From positions 1-64,000 of the forward strand of contig NZ_JABJXT010000005.1 in assembly GCF_013155295.1 (NCBI RefSeq): 64,000 nucleotides of DNA, written 5' to 3'. The position numbers were made by a program, and so were the translations under genes. The first letter of the stretch is position 1. Every line of letters starts with the position of its first letter. The notes beneath the pieces were generated by a model, which did not search any database, was not told where the DNA came from, and saw only the letters and a list, made by a program, of their open reading frames with translations. This stretch comes from Pseudogemmobacter hezensis (lineage in GTDB: Bacteria; Pseudomonadota; Alphaproteobacteria; Rhodobacterales; Rhodobacteraceae). Below, piece after piece: positions 1-10,455 of the stretch.

Positions 1-126
1 CTGCTTGAGCCGATCGGGAGCATCCCGCCAGCAGAGGCAGAAGCAAACTTCTACGCGGCTCTGGAAATTGAAGACATCGCCGCGTAACTAACCGTAATCA
101 GCCTCCGGCAAACCCGGAGCGGTTCA
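1..126 (+). mobile_element. Right end of an IS3-family element
   Basis: The first 87 bases encode the last 28 residues of a transposase ending in LLEPIGSIPPAEAEANFYAA...IAA, the typical C-terminus of IS3-family (DDE, OrfB) transposases, followed by TAA at 85-87. At 103-126 there is a terminal repeat that reads TGAACCGCTCCGGGTTTGCC in reverse, the usual TGAACCGCCCCGGG type of IS3 end. The element therefore stops at about 126, and a different, AT-richer reading frame begins directly after it. The left part of the element lies outside the window. Confidence 0.8.
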
Positions 127-176
127 ATCCGCTATCGAAAGCGCAGGAGGAGAACCTATTTAAGCCCATCAAGTTC

Positions 177-2438
177 GTGCCCATTCAAGGCCTCGATCAG
201 GAGGATGCGGACGATCGGATTGTGGCGGAAGCAGTTCGCGTGATGAAGGAGGATCATGCCGCGGGCTACGATCATCTAGTGATGGCGCGAGCAGGCACTA
301 TTTCCCGGGCTGCTACTCTTTACCTTAAGTATGCAAGCGCTGCTCCCGACGCCGCCCCGGTCCTAATTCATAGCGAACTCAGTAAAGCTGATCGAGATGC
401 CAGACTAAATGAATTGATGGAGAAGCGAAGCAAGATCGCAGTTTGCGTGGATATGCTGGGCGAAGGCTTTGATCTCCCGGATCTGAAAATTGCCGCCCTT
501 CATGATAAACAGCGGAGTGAGGCGGTCACTTTCCAGTTCGTCGGGCGGTTCACACGCACGCGTAATGATCTTGGCGATGCAACGGTGATCGCCAACATCA
601 CCGGCACGGACATTAAAGATTCACTTAGGGCGCTCTACGCTGAGGATGCTGACTGGAATCGAGTCTTGAGCGTTGTCGGAGCCAATCGGACGGAGAAAGA
701 GCGTCGCCGTGAAGAGGTATTTTCGGGATTTTCTGAGGTGCCCGAGCATTTTCCGCTAGAGACTTTAACGCCTCGGATGAGCACTGTTGTTTACAAGACA
801 ACCTGTGCAACATGGCAGCCCCATGCTGTTGAAGATCTCTTTAAGGCCGGGTCCATTGTTGAAGGCCCACATATTAATGAGACGGAGCGGATCGCGATCT
901 TCGTCAAAAGAGATGAAGATCGCCTACGGTGGACTTCTACCAAGGAGCCTACGAATGTAGAGTACAACCTCTACATGATCCACTGGGATGACGACCAAGG
1001 GCTGCTCTACATTAATAGTTCCCGACTTAAGGATCTTCATGAAGATATTGCGAAAAAAATCTGTGGGTTAGATGTCGAGCGGATCCGCGGCGAGCATATC
1101 TTCCGGGTTCTCGACGGTTTCCGTCGAATGGTTTTGATGAACCTTGGCTTAAGCGAAACGCAACGCAAGCCAGTCCGTTACTCTAGTTTCATGGGATCGG
1201 ACATCGGTGAGCAACTTGATACGTTGCCTGGAAATCGCAACAGAATGAAAACCAATCTCTTTGGGCAGGGCTACACCGACGATGGTAAAACGACGATTGG
1301 CTGTTCAGTAAAGGGCAAGATCTGGTCCTACGACAGTACGAACAATTTTGGCGACTGGATAGACTGGTGCCAAAGTCTTGGCCGTAAGCTAACCGACAGC
1401 ACGATCACAACCGATAAGATTATTCAACGATTGGTCAGACCAAAACGGCAGACGAGCCGTCCCGAGAAGCCTGCGATCGCGATAGCCTGGCCGGAGACCT
1501 TCCTCCATCTGCAAGAAGACAAGGTTGATATTGAGGTCGAAGGTGTACGATCTCCCTTCTATGACTGCGATATCGAACTAACATCCTTTAGCGCGACAGG
1601 TCCGCTCGGTTTTCGCATTGTTGCTGATGAGAGGGTCGCCAAATTTGAGATGACAATTGATGCATCTGGCGCACACTATCGCCAAATCAGCGGGCATGAT
1701 GTTTTGGTTCATTTCCGCGGCAAGGAGAAATTTTTGAAAGATAAGTTTGTAGAGGACCCGCCGCACATTTACTTTGCCGACGGTGATATGCTCGTCGATC
1801 ACGACCTGTTTGTGCTACCACCATATGAGGATCGTCCCGCTTTTGATCTGGATAAGATCGAACCTGTTAACTGGATGGGCGTCAATATTCGTCGGGAGTC
1901 CCTTACATCCATGGACGATGACTCGATTCAGGCCTTCATGGCTCGTCGATTGCGCGATAGCGATGCGGAGTATGAGGTAATCTATAATGACGATGGATCA
2001 GGAGAAATCGCCGATTTGGTCGCTATGCGATTATCAGGAAATACTCTCAAAGTGGATCTCTTTCATCTGAAATATTCGTCAAGCGATCACCAAGGTGCGC
2101 GTGTTGATGATCTCTATGCCGTATGCGGTCAGGCGCAGAAATGCATCCGTTGGCGCGAGCGGCCTGACATTTTCTTGGATCATCTGCAGAAAAGAGAGGC
2201 AAAGGCGAGGAGGGGCAGTCGTGCTAGTCGATACCTTGTTGGGTCGCCCGCCAATGTCAATGGATGGGTAAACCGCTGGAAAGAGCTCTCCTATGAATTC
2301 GGCGTGACGGTGGTCCAACCTGGCTATGTCAAGACGGACTTCAACCCTAGCCATTTGGAGATTTTTGCTTCGACTGAGGCACTTCTGATGGACACGTGGG
2401 GGATGAAATTTCGAGTGGTGGTAGCCGAGCGCAGCTAA
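177..2438 (+). CDS. DEAD/DEAH-type helicase with C-terminal nuclease-like domain, 5'-truncated by IS3
   Basis: Superfamily 2 helicase remnant of 753 residues from the first usable start (GTG 177). The frame is open back to the IS end at about 127 and reads family-like sequence (PLSKAQEENLFKPIKF), so the true N-terminus, including Walker A and DEAD motifs, was removed by the insertion. Motif V (VDMLGEGFDLP, near residue 95) and motif VI (QFVGRFTRTR, near 120) are present. The C-terminus carries a GEIADLV...VDLFHLKYSS block (residues 609-635) followed by RVDDLY.VCGQA, resembling a restriction-endonuclease-like fold. Visibly AT-richer than its neighbours, so probably transferred. Helicase-nuclease proteins of this kind are common in antiphage systems, but partner genes are not in view. 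Probably inactive as a helicase. Confidence 0.75.
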   Translation: MPIQGLDQEDADDRIVAEAVRVMKEDHAAGYDHLVMARAGTISRAATLYLKYASAAPDAAPVLIHSELSKADRDARLNELMEKRSKIAVCVDMLGEGFDLPDLKIAALHDKQRSEAVTFQFVGRFTRTRNDLGDATVIANITGTDIKDSLRALYAEDADWNRVLSVVGANRTEKERRREEVFSGFSEVPEHFPLETLTPRMSTVVYKTTCATWQPHAVEDLFKAGSIVEGPHINETERIAIFVKRDEDRLRWTSTKEPTNVEYNLYMIHWDDDQGLLYINSSRLKDLHEDIAKKICGLDVERIRGEHIFRVLDGFRRMVLMNLGLSETQRKPVRYSSFMGSDIGEQLDTLPGNRNRMKTNLFGQGYTDDGKTTIGCSVKGKIWSYDSTNNFGDWIDWCQSLGRKLTDSTITTDKIIQRLVRPKRQTSRPEKPAIAIAWPETFLHLQEDKVDIEVEGVRSPFYDCDIELTSFSATGPLGFRIVADERVAKFEMTIDASGAHYRQISGHDVLVHFRGKEKFLKDKFVEDPPHIYFADGDMLVDHDLFVLPPYEDRPAFDLDKIEPVNWMGVNIRRESLTSMDDDSIQAFMARRLRDSDAEYEVIYNDDGSGEIADLVAMRLSGNTLKVDLFHLKYSSSDHQGARVDDLYAVCGQAQKCIRWRERPDIFLDHLQKREAKARRGSRASRYLVGSPANVNGWVNRWKELSYEFGVTVVQPGYVKTDFNPSHLEIFASTEALLMDTWGMKFRVVVAERS

Positions 2439-2914
2439 TCCTCGCAGTTTCAACTTAAAAGATAATTGGTCTCAGATCTGTACAATGCTGTCGTCATTTT
2501 GTCATCTTCTCAGGTAAGACCATTTCCAAGGCTGTTTGCTGCATCTTGCATGAGTGACCGTTATCTTGGCTTTGCTGTGATTGCGATGCTGCGACTCGGT
2601 CAGACGGCTTTCCGCCCTTTTCGACCTTGTAGGCGTCTCGGTGGCGCTACTTGCTACCGACAGCGTGTCTGGCCATGCAAGTCGTTGGCCAGGTGATTGC
2701 TTTTGAAGCATCATGTTTTGAGCGAGTTTGATGGCGCAGTGGTGTGTCATCGGGACCGCCGTTGATTTTGTTGCTGCCTCTAGAAATTTCCTGAATTCGG
2801 CACCGCGCTAGTGTGGGGCACTGCGTATCCCGCGTAGGTGCGCTCCATATCTCCCGCTATCGGGCCGCGTGGTCATCCGACTGGTAGACGGTCGGGCCGT
2901 GCGGCAACTGTCAG
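2439..2914. other. Intergenic region, no gene recognised
   Basis: 476 bases between the truncated helicase and the hydrolase gene. Only short overlapping ORFs on both strands, none with recognisable sequence. The first half is AT-rich like the helicase gene and the last 90 bases are GC-rich like the hydrolase gene, so a boundary between imported and resident DNA probably lies near 2800. Confidence 0.4.
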
Positions 2915-3898
2915 TCAGTATCGGGCTGGGTGCCGACCTCCCGACACGGGCGAGGAGCCCGTTTCGCCATCTGACGCGGGACGCGCCTGTAGCGTGACGC
3001 GATCCGGCCAGGGGTTTTGCCCATCGCGCAGCCAGGTCAGCGTTTCACGCCAGAAACTCCGCGCATGGCTGTCGTGGAACAGGTTGAAATGACCGATGCT
3101 CTGCCGCCCGTAATCGGCGGGATGCAGCAGCACGGCGGTGCGATCCGCGCCGGTGTAATACCCAAGGGTGCGACGGATGGCGGGAGGGGTTCCCAATTCG
3201 TCATCCGAGACCCCGACCGCGAGGATATCCGCGCGGACAGAAGCCATGCGTCGCGTTACCTCCGACCTTTCCGCAACCGGATGCGACAATTCGAAACGCA
3301 TGCGGCGGAAGGCCCATTCATGGGCGACCCCGGCTGGAAGGTCCTCCAGCCACCCAAGGCGCCGGCCGGGGAAATAGCCGCAAAGCGCTGCAAGTACTGG
3401 CATGGCAATATGCCATTTCAGCAAGAGCGCCAGTCGCCGCCGGGGGGCGTAATCGCCCCACCATGCATATTGCGCGCCGATGGTGAGAAGCCGGTCGATC
3501 TGCTCCGCTCCTGCCGCGAGGCCGGGAAGAAAGCCGCCGATGCTGTGCCCCACCACGATCAGCGGGCCGCCTCTGCGCCCGGCCATGAACGTCAGCGCCG
3601 CCGCGAAGTCCTGCGTTCCCCAGTCCTGCCAGCGATAGCCACACCCGCGCAGATCCGCCGGGCGTGACAGTCCAATGCCGCGATAATCCCAGGTCAGGAC
3701 GTCGAACCCGTGCATGGCAAGAAAAGCCGCATAGCGGTGATAATACTGCGCGAGCACGCCGGTGGCCGGGTTGATGATGACCCGGCCTTCACGCATTGCC
3801 CGGGCGGGCCACAGATGACCATGCAAGCTTACCCCGTCGGCGCATTGGAGCGTGACGGGAGCGTTCGGCGGGGGTTGATGATCGCAACTATGTTCCAT
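2915..3898 (-). CDS. Alpha/beta hydrolase (serine aminopeptidase S33-like)
   Basis: 327-residue alpha/beta-hydrolase. Strand-turn elements are visible: a putative oxyanion region around VIINPATGV (residues 40-48), the DYRGIGLS turn (71-78), and the nucleophile elbow GHSIGG with Ser119. The likely acid is in the DDELGTPP segment and the histidine in GHFNLFHDS near the C-terminus. No signal peptide, so cytoplasmic. It lies back to back with a TetR-type gene across about 60 bases, the usual layout of a regulator controlling itself and a detoxifying hydrolase. The last 20 residues are low complexity and may be a shifted end. Substrate unknown. Confidence 0.75.
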   Translation of the reverse strand: MEHSCDHQPPPNAPVTLQCADGVSLHGHLWPARAMREGRVIINPATGVLAQYYHRYAAFLAMHGFDVLTWDYRGIGLSRPADLRGCGYRWQDWGTQDFAAALTFMAGRRGGPLIVVGHSIGGFLPGLAAGAEQIDRLLTIGAQYAWWGDYAPRRRLALLLKWHIAMPVLAALCGYFPGRRLGWLEDLPAGVAHEWAFRRMRFELSHPVAERSEVTRRMASVRADILAVGVSDDELGTPPAIRRTLGYYTGADRTAVLLHPADYGRQSIGHFNLFHDSHARSFWRETLTWLRDGQNPWPDRVTLQARPASDGETGSSPVSGGRHPARY

Positions 3899-3929
3899 GC
3901 GCGCCAGCTTAGCAGCGGGTCGGATTGAG

Positions 3930-3951
3930 TATATTCACTGGTCGGTATATA
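3930..3951. promoter_or_regulatory. Candidate TetR operator in divergent promoter region
   Basis: An imperfect palindrome with TATAT/ATATA arms flanking a CACTGGTCGGT core lies between the hydrolase start (3898, minus) and the TetR start (3959, plus). Size and position suit a TetR-family operator overlapping both promoters. Inference from position and symmetry only. Confidence 0.45.
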
Positions 3952-3958
3952 TTTGGCC

Positions 3959-4564
3959 ATGGCTAGGCTGTCTTCCCCCACCCGCGACCGCATCCTCGAC
4001 GCTGCCGGAAAGCTGTTCTATGCCGAGGGGCTCCGCGCCGTCAGCATGGACGGTATCGCCGAGGCGGTGGGGGTGACCAAGCGCACGCTCTATTATCATT
4101 TCCGCAGCAAGGACGATCTGATCGCCGCCTGGCTCCAGATGCGGGACCAGCCCAATCTGGCCGTGTTTCAGCACTGGTTCGCGCGGTCGGAGGGCGATGT
4201 GGCCGACAAGGTCCAGGCCATTTTCGACCAGCTGGCCCGTGCCGCACGCCGCCGCACCTGGAAGGGCTGCGGTTTCCTGCGGGCCTCCGTAGAACTGGTC
4301 AACCTACCAGGCCACCCGGCCATTGCTGCGGCGCGCGCGCACAAGAAGCGGGTCGAGGCCTGGCTGTGTTCGGTGCTGCGCGAGGTGGGGGACGATATGA
4401 TTGCGCAGACGCTTGCCCGCCAGGTCATCCTGCTGTTGGATGGCGCCTTCGCGGTCGTCCTGCTGCACCGCGACCCGGAATACTTCGAGGTCGCCGGAGC
4501 GGCCGCCGCCGCTCTGATCCGCAGGGGGCGCCATGAGATCCTGAAGGAACAGCGCCGGTCATAA
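3959..4564 (+). CDS. TetR/AcrR family transcriptional regulator
   Basis: 201-residue TetR-type repressor. The N-terminal helix-turn-helix is clear: RDRILDAAGKLFYAEGLRAVS, then MDGIAEAVGVTKRTLYYHFRSKDDL, with the recognition helix TKRTLYYHF. The C-terminal ligand domain is alpha-helical and includes a conserved GCGFLRASVEL segment. ATG 3959 is chosen over the TTG two codons upstream because it gives the usual short tail before the first helix. Divergent from the alpha/beta hydrolase gene, which it probably represses together with itself through the palindrome at 3930-3951. Confidence 0.85.
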   Translation: MARLSSPTRDRILDAAGKLFYAEGLRAVSMDGIAEAVGVTKRTLYYHFRSKDDLIAAWLQMRDQPNLAVFQHWFARSEGDVADKVQAIFDQLARAARRRTWKGCGFLRASVELVNLPGHPAIAAARAHKKRVEAWLCSVLREVGDDMIAQTLARQVILLLDGAFAVVLLHRDPEYFEVAGAAAAALIRRGRHEILKEQRRS

Positions 4565-4716
4565 GCACGAAAGGTAATATCAGACTCCAGCGACCAGGCG
4601 CAGTTCGGCATGAAATGCGTCAGGTGCACATTCCAACGCTGCGAACGTCAGTTCTCTGGCACCATCGATCACATAAGTGCACCCTCGAGTGCCGGGAACG
4701 CGGAACGTATGTGAGG

Positions 4717-5061
4717 TCAGTCAGCGACCTTCTTCACGAACTGCGACTTTAGCCCCATCTGGCCAATTCCCGGGATTTTGCAGTCGATGTCGTGATCGCC
4801 GTCAACCAGTCGGATGCTGCGTACCTTGGTGCCCACCTTCACCACAGAAGAAGATCCCTTGATCTTCAGGTCCTTGATGACGGTGACGGTATCGCCGTCA
4901 TGCAGCACATTGCCCACGCTATCCCGCACCTCCCGCGTATCTGTGTCTCCAGCCGAACCTGGCTGCCACTCATGGCCGCATTCCGGGCAGGTCAACACCG
5001 TGTCCGCCTGATAGGTATAGGCGGATTTGCATTCTGGGCAGGGGGGCAGGGTATCGGTCAT
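4717..5061 (-). CDS. yjdM: Zinc-ribbon protein YjdM/PhnA family
   Basis: 114-residue protein of the YjdM (formerly PhnA) family. The N-terminal zinc ribbon has CPEC near residue 8 and CPEC near residue 25; the C-terminal domain contains the family signature DSVGNVLHDGDTVTVIKDLK and the end GLKSQFVKKV. Length agrees with the family (about 110). Despite its old name it is not shown to be part of phosphonate degradation, and no phn genes are near. Cytoplasmic, single gene. Confidence 0.9.
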   Translation of the reverse strand: MTDTLPPCPECKSAYTYQADTVLTCPECGHEWQPGSAGDTDTREVRDSVGNVLHDGDTVTVIKDLKIKGSSSVVKVGTKVRSIRLVDGDHDIDCKIPGIGQMGLKSQFVKKVAD

Positions 5062-5195
5062 GGTTTGGCAATAGAGCTATAAGGTCAAAAATGCCAGATG
5101 CGCATGTTCGGGCATCCGCAATATCCTCTCGTGTCTCTGGCTACGGAGCCCCCCCTCAGATTCACTTGGTGGGCGGTTCCGGCTTCAATCTCCCG

Positions 5196-5474
5196 TCAGT
5201 GGATCGAGATGATCCCGTCAACAGCTTTCCATTCTGATGGCCTGATCAGGTGTTGATGCGCGACGCGCACGGAGTGCAGCGGGCCGTGGAGTTTTGCTTT
5301 CCAGAATTCCAGAAAGCCTCGCAGTTCCGGGAACTCCGGAGCAAGATCATATTCCTGCCAGATATAGGTCTGGAGGATCCCCGGATGATCGGGCATCCGG
5401 TAGTGGATTTCCGCAGTTGTGAGGCCGTAGCCTTCCAGCTGCATACGGAGCTCGCGTCCGTGAATACGGGTCAT
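5196..5474 (-). CDS. usg: Usg family protein
   Basis: 92-residue protein of the Usg family, found almost only in Alphaproteobacteria and named for a gene upstream of a trp operon. Family features are visible: the middle HYRMPDHPGILQTYIWQEYDLAPEFPELRGFLEFW and a basic C-terminal half. Molecular function unknown. Here it is a single gene facing away from groES and not near trp genes; the region between them (5475-5769) carries the heat-shock promoter of groES. Confidence 0.85.
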   Translation of the reverse strand: MTRIHGRELRMQLEGYGLTTAEIHYRMPDHPGILQTYIWQEYDLAPEFPELRGFLEFWKAKLHGPLHSVRVAHQHLIRPSEWKAVDGIISIH

Positions 5475-5627
5475 ATCATCCTCCTTCGTTTGATAACCCG
5501 GACAGAGGCATGCTGTCCCGGCGAGAGCGAATTTTCAAGATGTTGGGGCGGAGCTCGCGATTTTTTGTCGGGGGAATACAGTCTGTTAGCAGCGACGGGT
5601 TGCGAGTGATTTTTTTTGACCTGACCC

Positions 5628-5655
5628 CTTGAAACCTCTTTTGGGGTTACAGAAT
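5628..5655 (+). promoter_or_regulatory. RpoH (sigma-32)-like heat-shock promoter of groESL
   Basis: CTTGAAA at 5628-5634, then 15 bases, then CAGAAT at 5650-5655. The same spacing and a shared GGTTWCWRAAT stretch occur before the Hsp20 gene (14595-14622). No CIRCE element (TTAGCACTC-N9-GAGTGCTAA) is present, so sigma-32 rather than HrcA control is likely. Confidence 0.6.
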
Positions 5656-5769
5656 TATATGGCGCGCGACGCCTCACGGGTCGCGCGGCCCCGCTCTGGG
5701 CCCGGTCTTTCCGGGCCGGTCCGGAGCGGTGGAACCTCTCAAAATCTGTTTGTCCAAGAGGAGAACGAT

Positions 5770-6084
5770 ATGACGTTCCGTCCACTGCATGACCGTATTC
5801 TGGTCCGCCGTATCGACGCTGAAGAGAAGACCTCCGGGGGGCTGATCATCCCCGACACCGCCAAGGAAAAGCCCCAGGAAGGGGAGGTCCTGGCTGTCGG
5901 CTCGGGTGCCCGTGATGACAGCGGCACGCTGATCCCGCTCGACGTCTCTGTCGGGGATCGCATTCTGTTCGGCAAATGGTCCGGTACCGAGATCCGGCTT
6001 GATGGTGAGGATCTGCTGATCATGAAGGAAAGCGATGTGATGGGTGTCATCGACCAGCCCGCCGCCGCGAAGAAGGCCGCCTGA
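5770..6084 (+). CDS. groES: Co-chaperonin GroES
   Basis: 104-residue GroES (Hsp10). It forms the heptameric lid of the GroEL chamber. The start [29 protein letters not shown] contains the mobile loop that contacts GroEL (residues about 17-32); GEVLAVGSG and KESDVMGVI are also typical. ATG 5770 follows a good ribosome site (GAGGAGAA); the frame is open further upstream but that part is the leader. 54 bases separate it from groEL, and the two form an operon behind the heat-shock promoter at 5628. Confidence 0.97.
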   Translation: MTFRPLHDRILVRRIDAEEKTSGGLIIPDTAKEKPQEGEVLAVGSGARDDSGTLIPLDVSVGDRILFGKWSGTEIRLDGEDLLIMKESDVMGVIDQPAAAKKAA

Positions 6085-6123
6085 GGCCTTCCCCTGCAAT
6101 CCAGTCGAAGAAACTGCCTGTAG

Positions 6124-7764
<1,641 letters not shown>

Positions 7765-7778
7765 GGTGAAAACCAGAC

Positions 7779-7806
7779 GGCCTCGCCCCAGGTATGGGGC
7801 GAGGCC
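7779..7806 (+). terminator. Hairpin after groEL (first of two)
   Basis: Perfect 11-bp stem GGCCTCGCCCC / GGGGCGAGGCC with a 6-base loop, 15 bases after the groEL stop. There is no U tract, so it may act as an mRNA-stabilising or weak terminator structure. Confidence 0.65.
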
Positions 7807-7854
7807 ACTGACCTTCGCGCCGAGGTCGCGTCCCGGAGGTTCGAATACTTACCG

Positions 7855-7887
7855 CCATAGCCCCGCAGTCTGACTGCGGGGCTATGG
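7855..7887. terminator. Second hairpin between groEL and CNNM gene
   Basis: Perfect 14-bp stem CCATAGCCCCGCAG / CTGCGGGGCTATGG with a 5-base loop, between the convergent groEL and CNNM-type genes. It reads equally well from both sides, so it may terminate both operons. Confidence 0.65.
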
Positions 7888-7933
7888 TCATCCTGACCTT
7901 CTCCTCGACTCCTGAGGGCTCCCGCTTGCCTGG

Positions 7934-8962
7934 TTACATAGTGCTGCGGGTGGCGTTTGTCGGTGGGACAGGCAATACGCGCTTGAGAATGTCGGCCAGA
8001 GTTACGACGCCAGCGACGCGGTTTTCATTCATAACCACCGCCAGTTGAACGCTTGCCGCGCGCATATTTGCCAAAGCCTCATAGATCGGTGTTTCGGCTT
8101 TCAGGATGAATGCCGGGCGCGCCAGGCTGGTGGCGGGGATCTTGTCGTCCTTCAGCAGGAGGTCCCGCACATGGATGACGCGCGGTTCGCCGGCTCCGCC
8201 AATGAGCAAGCGCATATGCGTGGATTTCGAAGCGATTTCGCGGACCTCTGCCACGGTTGCGTCCGGTTTGACGGTGGTCACGGAATGGCCGGCTGCGATG
8301 ATGCTCTGGACCGGCATGGTGCCGAGGTCGATCAGACCGGAGAGCTGACGGCGCAGGCCGGGTTCCAGCGCGCCAACCTCGGCGGAATGCTCGACAAGCT
8401 GGCGGATGGTGGCTGCGTCCTGTCCTCCTACTGCGGCGCTTTCGACCGGTTCGACGCCGCTCGCCCTGACCAGACGGTTGGCGATGTGGTTGATCCAGCG
8501 AAGGAGCGGGCGCAGCGGCCAGATATAGGCCTGCGCAAGGAGGCTGATCGACATTGCCGATTTCTCGGGATTGGCAATGGCCCATGACTTCGGGGCCATC
8601 TCTCCGACCACCAGGTGCAGAAAGGTGACGAGCAAGAGAGACAGGAAGAAGGATGCGCTTTCCGCCAGCCAGCTGGCGGCCCCCCATTCAAGGAGGAGCG
8701 GTCCAAGCGCGTAATGGACCGCAGGCTTGGTAATGGCGCCAAGGGCAAAGGTGCACAGCGTTATCCCGAGTTGCGCCCCGGCCAGCATCAGGGTCAGGTC
8801 ATTCATGCCACGCAGTGCCGCACGGGCAGAACTGCTGTTCGGGGCCAGCTCTTCCAGCCGGTGCCGCCTCGCGCCGAGCAGCGCAAACTCGATGATCACG
8901 AAGAAAGCACTGAGGACGATCAGCGCGATTGTCGCGAGGGTAACAACAAGCGGGTCGGTCAT
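7934..8962 (-). CDS. CNNM/DUF21 membrane protein with CBS domains
   Basis: 342-residue integral membrane protein. The N-terminal CNNM (DUF21) domain shows a first membrane helix (residues 7-28), the ALLGARRHRLEELA segment, LAGAQLGITLCTFALGAITKPAV and the VVGEMAPKSWAIANPEK signature. A CBS pair follows from about residue 205. It lacks the C-terminal CorC_HlyC domain of its neighbour. Homologues (YtfL, CorB, eukaryotic CNNM) act in Mg2+/Co2+ or Na+ transport. The start overlaps the upstream gene by 4 bases (ATGA), so the two are translationally coupled and may form a heteromer. Confidence 0.85.
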   Translation of the reverse strand: MTDPLVVTLATIALIVLSAFFVIIEFALLGARRHRLEELAPNSSSARAALRGMNDLTLMLAGAQLGITLCTFALGAITKPAVHYALGPLLLEWGAASWLAESASFFLSLLLVTFLHLVVGEMAPKSWAIANPEKSAMSISLLAQAYIWPLRPLLRWINHIANRLVRASGVEPVESAAVGGQDAATIRQLVEHSAEVGALEPGLRRQLSGLIDLGTMPVQSIIAAGHSVTTVKPDATVAEVREIASKSTHMRLLIGGAGEPRVIHVRDLLLKDDKIPATSLARPAFILKAETPIYEALANMRAASVQLAVVMNENRVAGVVTLADILKRVLPVPPTNATRSTM

Positions 8963-10329
8963 TGGTCCTGCTCCGTCTCTTCGACAAGTTTGACGCGCAC
9001 GAGGCTTGGGACATGGCGCGCGATGCGCAGGACATTCACCTCCAGCCAGCGGCGGACCGGCGCGTCGGATACGAGATCGGCGCCCTCGGTCGGCAGATCG
9101 ATGCGAATGGTTTCGATCTTGGTGGGCAGGCGGCCCAGTTGCGCGATAAGCAGACCGGCAATCGTTTCGAAATCGCCGCGGGGCAGGTCATGGTTCAGGG
9201 CCCGTTCCACCTCATCCAGGTGAACATCGCCTTCCATAACCCAGACATTCTCGGCTTCTTCCTGGACCGGCGTGATAGCACTTTTGTCGAATTCGTCGGT
9301 GATCTCACCCACGACCTCCATTGCGATGTCCTCGATGGTGAGAACCCCCGCGAAACCGCCATATTCGTCGATGACGCAGACCATCTTGTTGCCGGACTTG
9401 ACCAGCGTGTCGAGCGCGGCGGGAAGCGGCATCAGGGTCGGCACGATGGAGACTGGCCGCATCACCGATGTGGCAGGCGCGTCAGGCCTGCCTGCATTGA
9501 TCTGCGGCAGAATGTCGGCCAGATGCACCACGCCGACGGGCACGTCATCGTCATTGATGACCGGGTATCGTGTGTGCCCGGTGGCCATCATCTTCTGGAT
9601 CTCTGCAATGGTGGTGTCGGGGTCGATCCAGTCGGCCTGGGCGCGCGGCACCATTGCGTGCTCGACATCGCGATGGGGGAAATCTAGGATGCGGTCCATC
9701 ATCAGCGACAGTTCGACCGGAAGGTCACCGCTCTCGCGCGATTCCGCGATGATATGTGGCAAATCCTCGGCCGAGGCGCTGACGTCCAGATCATGCACCG
9801 GTTCGATCCGCAGCAGTCGCAGGAACAGGTTGGCCGATTTGTCAAAGAAGGTGATCAGCCAGCCGAAGATCTTCAGATAAGCTTGGGTCGAGGCCGCGAG
9901 CCTTTTGGCCATGGGTTCGGGATCCGCGATGGCCAGGTTCTTCGGGTAGAGTTCGCCAAAGATCATCTGCACGATGGTGGCGAAGACGAGGGTCAGCGTG
10001 GTGCCGACTGCGATTCCTACGGTTTGCGGCACGCCAATGCCGCCGAGAAGCAGGCCCAGTGACTGGCCCACCAACGGTTCCGCGACATAGCCGACCATGA
10101 GTCCAGTGACCGTAATACCCAGTTGTGCGCCCGAGAGCATGAAGCTGGTGCGTTTGGTGACCGCGAGCGCGCGCTTCGCTCCGGCGTCTCCGCTTGCGGC
10201 CTGCGCCGCCAGACGGGTGCGGTCGACGGCCATATAGGAGAATTCCTGGGCAACGAAATATGCTCCGGCCGCGATAATGACGAGGATCACAAGAAGGCCG
10301 GCAAGCAGAAGTAAGAGGGGCTCAATCAT
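8959..10329 (-). CDS. Hemolysin-family CNNM/CorC transporter protein
   Basis: 456-residue protein with the full family layout: CNNM membrane domain (residues 1-200, with LSGAQLGITVTGLMVGYVAEP and IFGELYPKNLAIADPE), CBS pair (about 215-340, with HTRYPVINDDDVPVGVVHLADIL and VCVIDEYGGFAGVLTIEDIAMEVVGEI), and a C-terminal CorC_HlyC domain (about 360-440, VWVMEGDVHLDEVERALNHDLP). The family is called hemolysin for historical reasons; the better supported role is divalent cation transport or resistance. First gene of a two-gene operon and preceded by a structured leader at 10456-10607. Confidence 0.88.
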   Translation of the reverse strand: MIEPLLLLLAGLLVILVIIAAGAYFVAQEFSYMAVDRTRLAAQAASGDAGAKRALAVTKRTSFMLSGAQLGITVTGLMVGYVAEPLVGQSLGLLLGGIGVPQTVGIAVGTTLTLVFATIVQMIFGELYPKNLAIADPEPMAKRLAASTQAYLKIFGWLITFFDKSANLFLRLLRIEPVHDLDVSASAEDLPHIIAESRESGDLPVELSLMMDRILDFPHRDVEHAMVPRAQADWIDPDTTIAEIQKMMATGHTRYPVINDDDVPVGVVHLADILPQINAGRPDAPATSVMRPVSIVPTLMPLPAALDTLVKSGNKMVCVIDEYGGFAGVLTIEDIAMEVVGEITDEFDKSAITPVQEEAENVWVMEGDVHLDEVERALNHDLPRGDFETIAGLLIAQLGRLPTKIETIRIDLPTEGADLVSDAPVRRWLEVNVLRIARHVPSLVRVKLVEETEQDQ

Positions 10330-10455
10330 CGGAGGGCATGTCTCAGGGTTGGAGGCAGGACGCCGGAGCCCAAGGCTGCCGTGCGGTGCTGTTGAACGAG
10401 TTGGTTTTCTGGGGGGAGCGGCTCACGCGGCAGCAGGGTGCTCGGCAAGGCACTC

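Noticed and set aside
3017-3667. 216-residue plus-strand ORF
   Set aside because: Antisense to the alpha/beta hydrolase, which has a clear nucleophile motif.
5475-5769. CIRCE element (HrcA operator) before groES
   Set aside because: A partial TTAGCA...GAGTG likeness occurs near 5585-5608 but the two halves are not inverted repeats; only the RpoH-like promoter is supported.
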